DNA from: an uncultured Mucilaginibacter sp.
Lineage (GTDB): Bacteria > Bacteroidota > Bacteroidia > Sphingobacteriales > Sphingobacteriaceae
Assembly (NCBI RefSeq): GCF_946479965.1
Contig: NZ_CAMLHX010000032.1
Location: forward strand, 1-44,823
Direction of reading: 5' to 3'
Length of the DNA: 44,823 nucleotides
Position 1 is the first letter of the stretch. The number at the start of each line of letters is the position of its first letter. This document shows, piece by piece, positions 24,440 to 34,567 of this stretch. Below the pieces are notes generated by a model that saw only the letters and a program-made list of their open reading frames with translations, was not told the DNA's origin and searched no databases. Both the position numbers and the translations under genes were made by a program.

Positions 24440-26740
24440 TTATGGTGCAATAGTTGGTGCCGGCGCAGGTTCCGTTTGAAGCGTATCAAAAGGAATTTCC
24501 ATCAGGCTGTCAACAGCAAGTGTATCAACCGGTATATGCGGCGAAGGGCAATCATAAGGTTTGCTGATCTTTACCCAAGGTTTCGGAAAGGGTCCGTACG
24601 TATAGCCTGATTTCGGATCAGCGTAAACTTTCTCCATAAACCTACCAAAAATAGGTAGTGCTGTGCGCGAGCCTTCGCCGGTTTCTGATGAATTGAAATG
24701 CACACTACGGTCGTCAGCACCTACCCACACACCGGTAACAAGGTCTTTGGTAATACCCATATACCAGCCGTCAACATAGTCAGACGATGTGCCTGTTTTG
24801 CCGCCTATCTGGTTATTATTGTTCCATAACTTATATTCCCAAAGCGCCTGCGAGGTTCCGCCGGGTTCTTCCATGCCGCCCCTGAACATATACAACATAA
24901 GCCATGCAGTTTCCTCGCTTATGGCACGTTCTGTTTGTAATTTAAATTCCTTCAGCATATTACCATCCTGATCGGTTATTTTGGTTACCAGTAATGGGTC
25001 AATCTTTTCTCCTTTATTTAAAAAGGTACTGTAAGCACGCACCATCTCGTAAACCGACACGTCATTTGAGCCCAAAGACACTGATGGTACCGGTTTAAGC
25101 TCACTTTCAATACCTACCTTGTGCGCATACTCAACTACTTTATCCCATCCAACCGCCTCAGTAACTTGTGCTGTAACAGAGTTTACAGATTTTCCCATCG
25201 CCCAGCGTAATGACATTTCGCGGCCAGAAAAGTTCCAGTCGGCATTATTCGGTTCCCAAATTTCTTTTTTCCCCCCGTAGGTATAGTTAATAGTCACGCG
25301 CTTGTCGGTAAATTTATCGCAAGGCGTATAGCCATTATCTAATGCAGTTAAGTAAGCAAATGGTTTAAATGTTGATCCAGCCTGACGTTTTGATTGATTT
25401 ACGTGGTCGTAGTTAAAGTGTTTAAAATCTATACCACCAACCCAAACTTTTATTTTTCCGGTTGTAGGTTCAACACTCATCATGCCTGTATTTAAAATAC
25501 GGGCGTAATATTTAATAGAATCAATGGTGGAAAATGTAGTGTCTTTATCGCCCTTCCAGGTAAATACCTTCATACGTTTAGGCGTTTCAAAGTATTTTTT
25601 TATCTGTACGGTGTCCCCTTTATATTTCGCTTTTAATAGTTTATAAATAGGCAGGCGCTGTTCGGCTTTTAAAACAAAGTCTTTTATTTCATTGCCCTTT
25701 GAGTCGCGCCATGGGTTTTGATCACCCCAAACGTTGTCAAAACGACGCTGCAACGACTTCATTTTTTCTGCAACGGCTTCCTCGGCATATTGCTGCAAAC
25801 GCGAATCGATGGTAGTATATATCTTCAATCCATCCTCGTACAAGTTATAATCATTCTCTTTGCACCAATCTTTTAACCAACGCTCCACGGCTTCGCGCAA
25901 ATATGAGTCGCCGTGCGAGGCAGTTTCAACATAACTTAAATTGAGCTTGATAGGTTGTTTACTGTATGTATCAAAGGCTTGCTTGCTTATATGCTCATAC
26001 TTTTGCATCTGCCCCAATACTACGTTACGGCGTTCCTTTGATTTTTTGGGATTATTTATAGGATTATAGGTGGATGTTGCTTTGAGCATACCCACAAGGG
26101 TTGCTGCCTCAGCAGGATTGACTGTGTTGGGGTTTTTATTAAAAAACTTCAACGTAGCTGTTTTAATGCCAAAAGAATTATTGCCAAATGGCACGGTATT
26201 AAAATAAAGCGTTAATATTTCCTGCTTGTTGTAAACATGCTCCAATTTAAAAGCGGTTAACCATTCCTTAAATTTAAAAACGATGGTACGCAGAAGTGGA
26301 ATGTGACTTACCAAGCCCTGCGACTTACGCTTACGGGTTGAAAATAAGTTTTTTGCCAACTGCTGGGTAATAGTACTACCTCCCCGGCGATCGCCCTGTG
26401 CTGTGGATAACATACTGGTAGCAAAGGAGTAAAAATCGACGCCGCTGTGGTTGTAAAACCTTATATCCTCGGTAACTATAAGCGCATTTATAAGATTAGG
26501 TGAGATATCTTTAAACTCAACCGGCGATCTGTTTTCGCGGTAATATTGGCCAATAAGTTTACCATCTGCGGTGTATACCTGCGATCCTACTGATAGTTGC
26601 GGATGTTTAATGTCCTGCATATCAGGCGAGTATCCGAACAGCCACAAAAAGTTAAGTTCAATGCAGCAAAAGAATAAAATAACAAAGTAAATAAAGATGA
26701 CAGTATACCTGAGATATTTGTTTTGTATGCGTTTAAACAT
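24440..26740 (-). CDS. Penicillin-binding protein 1A (bifunctional)
   Basis: A 766-residue class A PBP that polymerises and crosslinks peptidoglycan. A single membrane anchor (about 11-35) is followed by the GT51 transglycosylase with VTEDIRFYNHSG (Glu91) and RRGGSTITQQLAKNL. The transpeptidase has SxxK in GSTFKPF, SVN in KSVNSVTA and KTG in GGKTGTSSDY. All catalytic elements are present. The start is the ATG at 26740 (MFKRIQ); the open frame extends 12 codons upstream without homology. Confidence 0.95.
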   Translation of the reverse strand: MFKRIQNKYLRYTVIFIYFVILFFCCIELNFLWLFGYSPDMQDIKHPQLSVGSQVYTADGKLIGQYYRENRSPVEFKDISPNLINALIVTEDIRFYNHSGVDFYSFATSMLSTAQGDRRGGSTITQQLAKNLFSTRKRKSQGLVSHIPLLRTIVFKFKEWLTAFKLEHVYNKQEILTLYFNTVPFGNNSFGIKTATLKFFNKNPNTVNPAEAATLVGMLKATSTYNPINNPKKSKERRNVVLGQMQKYEHISKQAFDTYSKQPIKLNLSYVETASHGDSYLREAVERWLKDWCKENDYNLYEDGLKIYTTIDSRLQQYAEEAVAEKMKSLQRRFDNVWGDQNPWRDSKGNEIKDFVLKAEQRLPIYKLLKAKYKGDTVQIKKYFETPKRMKVFTWKGDKDTTFSTIDSIKYYARILNTGMMSVEPTTGKIKVWVGGIDFKHFNYDHVNQSKRQAGSTFKPFAYLTALDNGYTPCDKFTDKRVTINYTYGGKKEIWEPNNADWNFSGREMSLRWAMGKSVNSVTAQVTEAVGWDKVVEYAHKVGIESELKPVPSVSLGSNDVSVYEMVRAYSTFLNKGEKIDPLLVTKITDQDGNMLKEFKLQTERAISEETAWLMLYMFRGGMEEPGGTSQALWEYKLWNNNNQIGGKTGTSSDYVDGWYMGITKDLVTGVWVGADDRSVHFNSSETGEGSRTALPIFGRFMEKVYADPKSGYTYGPFPKPWVKISKPYDCPSPHIPVDTLAVDSLMEIPFDTLQTEPAPAPTIAP

Positions 26741-26860
26741 TCGGTAAAGATGTAAAATTATGGCCCAAAAACACAAGCCGGATTATTATTCAGTACAACG
26801 GCAGAAGTGGGAATAAATTTTATTAACCACCTTAATTACGACCACCACCAACCCGTTATA

Positions 26861-27214
26861 TTATAATTTACGTTTTAGTTTTTTGCTCGCCATTGCAAAT
26901 TTATTAAAAGCAAGCGCTGTATCTATCCAATAATTAAAATTTATAGTGTTACTTAATATTTCCGGACTTACAAAAACGTAATCCTTTAACGGTTTTCCAT
27001 TGCGTATCATTCCTCGCACACCATGCATTTCCAATGCTTCCAAATAGAAAGGACCAACCCGGCAAAGCATTTCGTCGTTACTGGCGCAAACACACATTTT
27101 TCCATCAACCATGAAGCAAATGCCGTTGAACATCTTTTTCTCTTCAACCTCGGTAATACCTTTGTTAAATAGCGCTTCTCTAATTCTATTGGTTAAATCT
27201 TCGTTAGCGGGCAT
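26861..27214 (-). CDS. TfoX/Sxy N-terminal domain protein
   Basis: A 117-residue protein covering one TfoX N-terminal domain: EVEEKKMFNGICFMVDGKMCV (about 22-42) and LEMHGVRGMIRNGKPLKDYVFVSPE. The C-terminal TfoX domain of the competence regulator Sxy is missing. Stand-alone versions are common and of unknown role. Its start is 4 bases after the stop of the GH92 gene, so it is probably co-transcribed. Confidence 0.88.
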   Translation of the reverse strand: MPANEDLTNRIREALFNKGITEVEEKKMFNGICFMVDGKMCVCASNDEMLCRVGPFYLEALEMHGVRGMIRNGKPLKDYVFVSPEILSNTINFNYWIDTALAFNKFAMASKKLKRKL

Positions 27215-27218
27215 TTGA

Positions 27219-29786
27219 TTATTTAAATGTTGTTGTTGTTACAAAACTTGATGCGCCGTTTCTTACTGCAATGGCTTTTATCATCATCCCCCCAATTAAA
27301 GGGATAGGTTTACTATAAATTGTTGATGATGTAGTAGGAGTGGAGCCGTCGGTTGTGTAATAAATTGTATTAGCTTCAATATCATTGCTTTTTATGGAGA
27401 TCTGAGTGGGCGGTGCGAAGGTTTGTAACAATGTTATTGACGGGTTAGGCACAATTTTGTTGTCGCTGATCTTTGATGTCGGACGCTCCATATCCTGCAT
27501 AGCCATGCGATTGGGTAACTTTCCGGTAAAAACTTCCAGATCGCCGCCATTGGCGATGTCATCATGATTAATGTAAAGTTTATTATGCGATTTCTTGTTA
27601 AAATTAAGTCCCTGAACATAGATGTTATCACGACTAACAACGGCCCCGCTGTTCAATATAGTAAGCTTCTTGCCATTCTCAAGGTGCACCACTGCCTTTG
27701 CAAACTGTGGTAAACCTATCTGATACTGCTGCTGACCCGGTGCTATATTATACAGCCCAAGGCTTGACATAATATACCAAGCCGACATTTGTCCGCAATC
27801 CTCATTACCGGTAAGGCCATCAGGTTTGGCGGTATAATAATCATTAAGTATGCGATTAAGGTAAAGCTGCGTTTTATCGGGTGTATTGGTGAAATTAAAC
27901 AAGTAAGCCAAATGATGACTGGGTTCGTTTCCATGGGCATACATGCCTATAAGCCCCGTCAAATCAGGAAGCTCAGTACCGGTTAGTTTGGCGTTGGTAG
28001 TAAATAGCTCATCTAATTTAGCAGCAAATTTATCCGCACCGCCCATGTAACTGATCAATCCCTCAACATCCTGAGGAACATAAAATGCGTACTGCCAGGC
28101 GTTACCTTCTACATAGTATTTATTGTTAACCTCATTCGGGTCAAAACCGGAGAGCCATCCACCATTCACATGCGGCTGCATAAAACCGCTTTGGTTATTA
28201 AAAACATTTTTCCAGTATTGCGCACGCTGAATGTAAGTTTCATAATCTTTTTGCTCGCCCAACATTTTAGCCATTTGCGCAACACACCAGTCATCATACG
28301 CATACTCTAATGTTTTTGATACGTTCTCTTTTTCCTCATTAGCAACCAAACCGTTTTTTACGTAAGACGCTAAGCCGAAATGATCCCGGTTAACTGTGGC
28401 CTTCATAGCGGCAAAGGCTTCTTTTGCATCAAAATCTCTTATTCCTTTTGCATACGCATCCACAATGACCGGGATAGAATGACTACCTATCATGCAATAA
28501 GTTTCGTCGGAGGCAAGGGGCCATACCGGCAACTGCCCGCCTTGTTGATTAATAGCTAAAAAGCTTTTTATAAAGTCGGTAGTGCGTTTCCGGTCTATCA
28601 GAGTAAGCAAAGGATGCTCGGCACGATAGGTATCCCACAACGAGAATACCGTATAGTAATTAAAACCTTCTGCATAGTGTATGCGGCCATCTAGCCCTCG
28701 GTACTGCCCGTCGACATCATTGTAAATATTTGGCGCCAGCATAGCGTGGTACATGGCGGTATAAAAAACCGTTAGTTTTACTTTTGAAGGATCGGGAGGA
28801 GGAGGCGTTTTCTTCTTGGTTTTATCTTTCGCGCTCTTTACGGCATCAGGATTTGGCATTCCCATAGGTACCGTGCGCAGATTAGCCGGCGGTGCGCCAC
28901 CTTCTACCTCAATTTTTGAAAGCTCAACGTTCCAGGCAGCCTTCGCGGCTTTTTCTACACGTTTAAAATCAAAATCAGGTACTTCGGCCTCCAGGTTCTT
29001 TAAAGCGCCTTCGGCGCTTACTGATGATATGCCGACTTTACTGACCACCTCGTTAGGGTCATCAAACTGAATAAATAACTTGATGTTTTTTCCTTCGGCT
29101 TTTTTAAGTCCATCTTTAACTTCATCGTTAACAGCTATGCCAAAGGTTTTAAAGGGCTTTGAAAACTTAGCGTGAAAATAAACATACTGATCTTTAGCCC
29201 AGCTTTTTGATTGCCGCATGCCACGTATCTCACGATCGTTCACGACCTCTATCCAAGAGTTTAAAACCTGGTCTCGGTGCTGAAGGTCTATAATGATATT
29301 AGCTTGTTTGGTCGATGGAAAATCGTACTTGTGAACGCCAACCCGCGTAGTTGCGGTGAGTTCAACGTCGATATCATACTTATCCAAATGAGTTTTGTAA
29401 TAACCCGGCGAGGCATCCTCATTTTTCTTTTGAAACGGCGAACGGTATTCGGTGTTTTTAAACTGAGGTAGCCCGGTTGTGGGCATAAACAAAACATCAC
29501 AATAGTCGGCTATGCCGGTTCCGCTTAAATGAGTGTGCGAAAAGCCGTAAACAACGGTGTCGGTATAATGGTAACCCGAGCAACCGTCCCAGCCTGTAAG
29601 GCGCGTATCAGGGCTTAACTGCATCATCCCAAAGGGAGTTACTGCTCCTGGATACGTATGCCCATGTGCTCCAGTTCCTATAAAGGGATCAACAAATTTT
29701 GTATAATCCTGCTTTTTTTGAGCCGACGCAGAAGGAGCGAAATTGAATGTAAACGCGATAAACAGGGCGGCACAAAATATCCTCAT
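27219..29786 (-). CDS. GH92 alpha-mannosidase with C-terminal sandwich domain
   Basis: An 855-residue exported glycoside hydrolase of family 92, whose members are Ca-dependent exo-alpha-mannosidases. Signal peptide about 1-22; the hallmark FVDPFIGTGAHGHTYPG is at 31-47 with PFGMMQLSPDT after it; the catalytic barrel includes NEDCGQMSAWY near 675. A charged Lys/Pro-rich insert sits near 320-335 (KKKTPPPPDP). Residues about 775-855 resemble the chitobiase C-terminal domain (TIYYTTDGSTPTTSSTIY), which may help bind sugar. No SusC/SusD pair is nearby, so this is not a full polysaccharide locus. It follows the amidase gene by 26 bases. Confidence 0.93.
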   Translation of the reverse strand: MRIFCAALFIAFTFNFAPSASAQKKQDYTKFVDPFIGTGAHGHTYPGAVTPFGMMQLSPDTRLTGWDGCSGYHYTDTVVYGFSHTHLSGTGIADYCDVLFMPTTGLPQFKNTEYRSPFQKKNEDASPGYYKTHLDKYDIDVELTATTRVGVHKYDFPSTKQANIIIDLQHRDQVLNSWIEVVNDREIRGMRQSKSWAKDQYVYFHAKFSKPFKTFGIAVNDEVKDGLKKAEGKNIKLFIQFDDPNEVVSKVGISSVSAEGALKNLEAEVPDFDFKRVEKAAKAAWNVELSKIEVEGGAPPANLRTVPMGMPNPDAVKSAKDKTKKKTPPPPDPSKVKLTVFYTAMYHAMLAPNIYNDVDGQYRGLDGRIHYAEGFNYYTVFSLWDTYRAEHPLLTLIDRKRTTDFIKSFLAINQQGGQLPVWPLASDETYCMIGSHSIPVIVDAYAKGIRDFDAKEAFAAMKATVNRDHFGLASYVKNGLVANEEKENVSKTLEYAYDDWCVAQMAKMLGEQKDYETYIQRAQYWKNVFNNQSGFMQPHVNGGWLSGFDPNEVNNKYYVEGNAWQYAFYVPQDVEGLISYMGGADKFAAKLDELFTTNAKLTGTELPDLTGLIGMYAHGNEPSHHLAYLFNFTNTPDKTQLYLNRILNDYYTAKPDGLTGNEDCGQMSAWYIMSSLGLYNIAPGQQQYQIGLPQFAKAVVHLENGKKLTILNSGAVVSRDNIYVQGLNFNKKSHNKLYINHDDIANGGDLEVFTGKLPNRMAMQDMERPTSKISDNKIVPNPSITLLQTFAPPTQISIKSNDIEANTIYYTTDGSTPTTSSTIYSKPIPLIGGMMIKAIAVRNGASSFVTTTTFK

Positions 29787-29812
29787 TAGGGCGAATGTTT
29801 TTTATTGTGAAT

Positions 29813-30595
29813 TTAAGATTTTATGGCAAAGTCGTCAGCATCATTCAAAAAAGGTAATGCAGCGCGTGTTTTAGCCACTTCGTCGGCAATAATAGAGAAG
29901 GTATAAACATCCTCTTCATCGCGTTTATAGTAAACCGTATTGCCGTTGGGATCAATGCAGCTTGAATCGCCTGAGTGATAGATCCCGTGACCATCATGCC
30001 CAACCCGGTTTAGTCCTATTACATAAGCCTGATTTTCAATAGCCCGTGCGTTTATCAGTGCCCGCCAATGGGAGGCCCGCTTCTCAGGCCAATTGGCCAC
30101 TATTAACAGTAAGTCGTACAGTTCACCTGTGTTTCTCAACCATACCGGAAATCTTAGATCATAACAAATAGCAGGGCAAATTTTCCAGCCTTTCAATTCA
30201 ACCATTATTCTTTTATTGCCGGGTGTATAAACCTCATCTTCTTTAGCAAGCGTAAAAAGATGTTTTTTATCATAGTGTTGGTAGGTGCCATCGGAACGCA
30301 TCCATATAAGCCGGTTATAATATTTCCCTTTCTCCTGTATCACAAGGGTGCCTGTTATTTCGCAACTGTGTTTTATGGCGGTTTGATGCATCCAATCCAT
30401 CGTTTTACCACCCATAGGTTCGGCCAATTGGGCTGCATTCATAGAAAAACCTGTATTGAACATCTCAGGTAAAATGATAAGATCCGTTTTTTCGCGGATC
30501 CCGCCTGATAAGCGTAAACCTATGTTTTGTAGGTTCTTATCAATGTTTTCCCAAAACAAGTATCCCTGAAATGTAGTTATCTTTAAGTTTTCCAT
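29813..30595 (-). CDS. Omega-amidase (nitrilase superfamily, YafV type)
   Basis: A 260-residue carbon-nitrogen hydrolase with the complete Glu-Lys-Cys triad: Glu44 in ILPEMFNTGFSM, Lys111 in HYDKKHLF and Cys144 in AICYDLRFP. These motifs match YafV/Nit2 omega-amidases, which hydrolyse alpha-ketoglutaramate or alpha-ketosuccinamate to the keto acid and ammonia. The aminotransferase gene just upstream makes such a product, supporting the call. The start is the ATG at 30595 (MENLKI); 10 upstream codons overlap the aminotransferase stop. Confidence 0.88.
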   Translation of the reverse strand: MENLKITTFQGYLFWENIDKNLQNIGLRLSGGIREKTDLIILPEMFNTGFSMNAAQLAEPMGGKTMDWMHQTAIKHSCEITGTLVIQEKGKYYNRLIWMRSDGTYQHYDKKHLFTLAKEDEVYTPGNKRIMVELKGWKICPAICYDLRFPVWLRNTGELYDLLLIVANWPEKRASHWRALINARAIENQAYVIGLNRVGHDGHGIYHSGDSSCIDPNGNTVYYKRDEEDVYTFSIIADEVAKTRAALPFLNDADDFAIKS

Positions 30596-30621
30596 CTTAT
30601 TTCCTTGGCTTAAATGGTGGG

Positions 30622-31773
30622 TCAAAGCTTAAAAGCAATCAATCTATTAACGGCATTATCTAATGTTTCTTGCTTTTTGGCAAAGCAAAAGCGAATTATG
30701 TGATGATCTGTACCTTGTGTATAGAACACAGAGGTAGGTATACATGCTACACCCGCCTCCTTTGTTAAGCGTAACGCAAAGTCAACATCCGGCTCATCAG
30801 TAAGGTGCCCATACTTAGCCAACTGAAAGTAAGAACCCGATGACGGCAACAGCTCAAATTGTGTTTCTGACAGGCCTTTTTCAAAATGATCCCGCTTTTG
30901 CTGAAAGAAAGCCGGAAGGCTTAAGTATACATTTTCGTCTTCCAGATAATTAGCAATCCCGGTTTGCACCGCCGAGTTTACGCTAAACACAATATACTGA
31001 TGGATCTTTCTAAACTCGTGCGTTAAATAAGCAGGAGCCAGGCAGTAACCAACTTTCCATCCGGTAGCATGAAACAATTTACCAAATGACGCGATTACAA
31101 AACTGCGCTGCGCAAGGTCGGGGTAACGCGCCATGCTATGGTGCGTTGCGCCATCGTATATTAAATGCTCATAAACCTCATCGCTTAAAATAAATATATC
31201 CCGGTCCTTTACCAACGCGGTAAGTTCCTCAATATCTTCCTCATTTAAAATAGTAGCGGTTGGGTTATGCGGCGAGTTAATAATGATTAGTTTGGTGCGG
31301 TTACTCATCAGTTTACGCACCATTCCCCAATCAATCCGGTAATTGGGCGGCTGTAGTTCCATTGATTTTACCACGCCCCCCATTAGCTTAACAGCCGGGG
31401 CGTAGCAATCAAAGGCCGGCTCAAAAATTATCACCTCATCATTAGGATTTACAACAGTACATATAGCGGTAAAAACAGCCTGCGTTCCTCCGGCAGTAAC
31501 CGTAATTTCTGTTGCGGGATCGTATTTTGCGCCATATAATTTCTCGGTTTTTATAGCAATCTGCTCACGTAGCTTCATAACTCCGCCCATCGGCGCGTAT
31601 TGGTTATGGCCATCTTTCATGGCTTGATTAACCAGTTCTATCAGTTCTGCAGAGCACTCGTAATCAGGAAAACCCTGCGAAAGATTGATCGCGCCAACCT
31701 CGGTAGCAAGGGCAGACATGGTAGTAAATATAGTAGTACCAACAGATGGTAATTTAGATGTTATGGTAGTCAT
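30622..31773 (-). CDS. Methionine/glutamine aminotransferase (YbdL / kynurenine aminotransferase type)
   Basis: A 383-residue class I PLP aminotransferase. The N-terminal LSQGFPDYE, SPHNPTAT (Asn170), LSDEVYEHL (Asp198, Tyr201) and SFGKLFHATGWK (PLP Lys232) are the diagnostic motifs of the YbdL/KAT/glutamine transaminase K group. The likely reaction is transamination of methionine keto acid with glutamine. The following omega-amidase would remove the alpha-ketoglutaramate formed, making the exchange irreversible. It is divergent from an ABC transporter operon. Confidence 0.9.
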   Translation of the reverse strand: MTTITSKLPSVGTTIFTTMSALATEVGAINLSQGFPDYECSAELIELVNQAMKDGHNQYAPMGGVMKLREQIAIKTEKLYGAKYDPATEITVTAGGTQAVFTAICTVVNPNDEVIIFEPAFDCYAPAVKLMGGVVKSMELQPPNYRIDWGMVRKLMSNRTKLIIINSPHNPTATILNEEDIEELTALVKDRDIFILSDEVYEHLIYDGATHHSMARYPDLAQRSFVIASFGKLFHATGWKVGYCLAPAYLTHEFRKIHQYIVFSVNSAVQTGIANYLEDENVYLSLPAFFQQKRDHFEKGLSETQFELLPSSGSYFQLAKYGHLTDEPDVDFALRLTKEAGVACIPTSVFYTQGTDHHIIRFCFAKKQETLDNAVNRLIAFKL

Positions 31774-31847
31774 GTAACGCTAAAATAGTAAAAAACCCCC
31801 AGCGTTGGCGTTTTTTGCATTCTCTCCATTTTATTTAACTTAGTAGC

Positions 31848-32819
31848 ATGAAGATAAAAAGCTGTTTGCCTGTTGTTCTTTTTGCCCTTGTAATGCTGTC
31901 TTGCTGGCCCTCAAAAAAGAGTGATGTACCTATTGTTGGCTTTGTTGATTATTTGGAAGACGCAACATTATCTCAGGCCCGTACCGGGTTTACCGATGCT
32001 TTAAAAAAGAATGGTTTTAGCGAGGAAGATAAAACTGTTAAAATTGAATACAGAAATGCGCAGGGCAGCCAGCCTACATTAACACAGATAGTAAATTATT
32101 TTGTTTCAGAACCGGTTGATCTGCTGGCAACCTGCACAACGTTATCTACACTTACATCTGTTCAAAAAACTAAAACTATCCCAATTTTTGGCATGGTTTC
32201 GCCAACGCCCGAATTGATGAAGGTGTTAGATGCCAAGGGAAAGGCTCCCGCTAATTTATTGGGTACAATGGAAGATCTAAAATACATAGACACATCATTT
32301 AATATTATTCCTCAGTTACTTAAACCGAAAGGTAAAAAGCTGGTTATTGGCATGATCTATAACCAGGCAGAGCCACAATCGGCAGATGCTATGGCGCATA
32401 TCAAGCAGTTATCGGATGCAGCGGGTATAACACTAATAGCATTGCCATTAAATACCTCCGCCGATGCGCAATTGGTTACCAGATCGTTATTAGACAAAAA
32501 CATCGACGCTTTTTTCGCGAATCCTGACAATACAGTGTTTGCATCTTTCGAGACCATTTTGAAAAACTGTAACACAGCAAACGTGCCTATTTTTACCAGC
32601 GAGGCTGGCTTGGTGCAGCGTGGCGCGGTGGCTGCTTTTGGTGCCGATATCTACCAGTGGGGATACCAGGCGGGCGAGCAGGCTGCACAGTTTTTAAAGA
32701 CAGGCAAAACAGATGGGCTGCAGCGTGAAATGGTTAAAGTGCGCAAGCGGGTATATAATGCTGATGCCGCAAAGAAATATAATCTTGTTATTCCTGCTAG
32801 CTTTGAAGTTGTAAAATGA
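31848..32819 (+). CDS. ABC transporter substrate-binding lipoprotein (COG2984 / TrpX type)
   Basis: A 323-residue binding protein with a lipoprotein signal (FALVMLSC, Cys19). The mature part has the two-lobe fold of COG2984: IVGFVDYLEDATLSQARTGF, PVDLLATCTTLSTLTSVQKT and IPIFGMVSPTPE, then FANPDNTVFASFETIL. Members bind amino acids (tryptophan or tyrosine in Gram-positive TrpX) or other small solutes; the ligand here is unknown. Its last 4 bases overlap the start of the permease gene. Confidence 0.88.
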   Translation: MKIKSCLPVVLFALVMLSCWPSKKSDVPIVGFVDYLEDATLSQARTGFTDALKKNGFSEEDKTVKIEYRNAQGSQPTLTQIVNYFVSEPVDLLATCTTLSTLTSVQKTKTIPIFGMVSPTPELMKVLDAKGKAPANLLGTMEDLKYIDTSFNIIPQLLKPKGKKLVIGMIYNQAEPQSADAMAHIKQLSDAAGITLIALPLNTSADAQLVTRSLLDKNIDAFFANPDNTVFASFETILKNCNTANVPIFTSEAGLVQRGAVAAFGADIYQWGYQAGEQAAQFLKTGKTDGLQREMVKVRKRVYNADAAKKYNLVIPASFEVVK

Positions 32820-33688
32820 GTTTTTACTTAACAGCACTATTGCAGGGACTATGTTTTGCTGGCCTGGCATTGGGCATTTTTGTATCGATGAAGATATTTA
32901 AGATCCCCGATATCACCACTGATGGTAGTTATACACTGGGCGGCGCAGTTACCGCGACAATGCTTACCCACCATTTACCGCTTGGTTTTGTGTTGCCTGC
33001 TGTACTTGTGGCTGGCGGAATGGCAGGTGCTATAACAGGTATACTCCACACAAAATTTAAAATAAACGCCCTATTGGCCGGAATACTGGTAATGTATGCG
33101 CTGTTTTCGGTTAATCTGGAAGTAATGGGGCGTTCAGATCTACCTCTTATAAATACGCCGTCTATATTCACTATCTTATTAATTAGTAATAACGCGGATA
33201 TCAATACGTTTTGGATATTATCGTTATTTGTGCTGACCATTACATTGTTGATCGGATACCTGCTTAAGACTGATTTTGGTATAGCCATGAGGGCAACCGG
33301 CGACAGCGAAACGATGATTCGAGCCCTTGGTGTGAATACCGATAGAATGAAAATAGTTGGTTTGGCGTTAGCCAACGCGCTTACCGCAGTAAGTGGTTAT
33401 TTAATTAGCCAGCTGCAAGGATTTGCCGATATTAACATGGGCATAGGCGTAGTAATTATTGGTCTAGGCTCGGTAATTATCGCCGAAACATTAATAGGCT
33501 GGTTGCAGATAACATCTGTGTGGTTAAGCTTAGCGTTGGTATTAGGGGGAGCCGTGATATTTCAATTTGTGTTGGCGTTCACCCTCGATATTGGTGTTGA
33601 CGCCAACCTGCTTAAGCTGGTAACCGCCGCGTTTGTTTTGGCAATAGTAATACTGCCTCGATTGAATTTTTTTAGTAAACAATTATAA
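32816..33688 (+). CDS. ABC transporter permease (COG4120 type)
   Basis: A 290-residue permease with about eight to nine membrane segments, partner of the preceding binding protein. KIFKIPDITTDGSYTLGGA, LAGILVMYALFSVNLEVMGR and MRATGDSETMIRALGVNT are typical of this family; the last motif is the loop that contacts the ATPase. In most genomes binding protein, permease and ATPase (COG1101) lie together. Here the third gene is a NIPSNAP protein, so the ATPase must be elsewhere or lost. Confidence 0.88.
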   Translation: MSFYLTALLQGLCFAGLALGIFVSMKIFKIPDITTDGSYTLGGAVTATMLTHHLPLGFVLPAVLVAGGMAGAITGILHTKFKINALLAGILVMYALFSVNLEVMGRSDLPLINTPSIFTILLISNNADINTFWILSLFVLTITLLIGYLLKTDFGIAMRATGDSETMIRALGVNTDRMKIVGLALANALTAVSGYLISQLQGFADINMGIGVVIIGLGSVIIAETLIGWLQITSVWLSLALVLGGAVIFQFVLAFTLDIGVDANLLKLVTAAFVLAIVILPRLNFFSKQL

Positions 33689-33699
33689 AACCCGATAAA

Positions 33700-34497
33700 A
33701 TGAAAATGTTCTACAAAGCTTGTCCAATAGCTTGCCTTGCTTTATTTGTGTTTGTAACCTGCGTATTTTCAGGAATACGTGTTCAGGCGGCAACCCAATA
33801 TTATTACAAAATAAAAGTGTATCACATTAAAACCAAAGCGCAGGAAGATAGGCTCGATGCTTATTTTAAAAACGCTTATTTACCAGCCATGCACAAAGCC
33901 GGCGTTAAAAATGTAGGTGTATTTAAAGTAATAGCCCAGGATAGCCTTGACAAAAAAATATATGTTTTTGCTCCGTTCAAAACATTTGATGAACTAGAGA
34001 CCACTGATCAGAAATTGTTGAAGGATCAGCAATATTTAACAGCAGGAAAAGATTACCTGGAAGCGCCATCTAAAGAAGCGCCTTATGCCCGTATCGAAAC
34101 TATCATTTTACGCGCAATGAGCGGAGCACCCGAGCCGGCTGTCCCTAATTTAACAGGCCCTAAAGCGCAACGTGTTTATGAGCTGCGCAGCTATGAGGGC
34201 GCTACAGAGGCCTTGCATGCCAATAAATTAAAAATGTTTAATGATGGCGACGAAATGGGGATTTTTAAAAGGCTGAACTTTAACGCGGTTTTTTACGGTG
34301 CAGTTATAGCAGGAAGCAAAATGCCAAACCTTATGTACATGACAACCTTTAATAACAAACAGGAAAATACAGATAAATGGAAAGTGTTTTTTGCTGATCC
34401 TCAATTTTCAGCATTGTCTAAGGATCCTCAATATAAAGGCAACGTTTCAAAAAACGAACAGACTTTTTTATATCCTACAGAATACTCTGATTATTAA
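33700..34497 (+). CDS. Exported NIPSNAP family protein
   Basis: A 265-residue protein with a signal peptide (about 1-31, cut after RVQA) and two ferredoxin-like NIPSNAP-type repeats. The first is about 35-145 (YYYKIKVYHIKT...LPAMHKAGVKNVGVFKV); the second about 162-260 has the hallmark VYELRSYEGATEALHANKLKMF and MYMTTFNN. NIPSNAP proteins bind or sense small molecules in mitochondria; in bacteria the role is open. It follows the permease by 11 bases but is not a transporter part. Confidence 0.87.
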   Translation: MKMFYKACPIACLALFVFVTCVFSGIRVQAATQYYYKIKVYHIKTKAQEDRLDAYFKNAYLPAMHKAGVKNVGVFKVIAQDSLDKKIYVFAPFKTFDELETTDQKLLKDQQYLTAGKDYLEAPSKEAPYARIETIILRAMSGAPEPAVPNLTGPKAQRVYELRSYEGATEALHANKLKMFNDGDEMGIFKRLNFNAVFYGAVIAGSKMPNLMYMTTFNNKQENTDKWKVFFADPQFSALSKDPQYKGNVSKNEQTFLYPTEYSDY

Positions 34498-34567
34498 TTA
34501 ACAAAACTTACTCCTTTAGCTAAACACTTCCAGGTTTTTTTATACATTGAAACGTATTAACGTAAAT

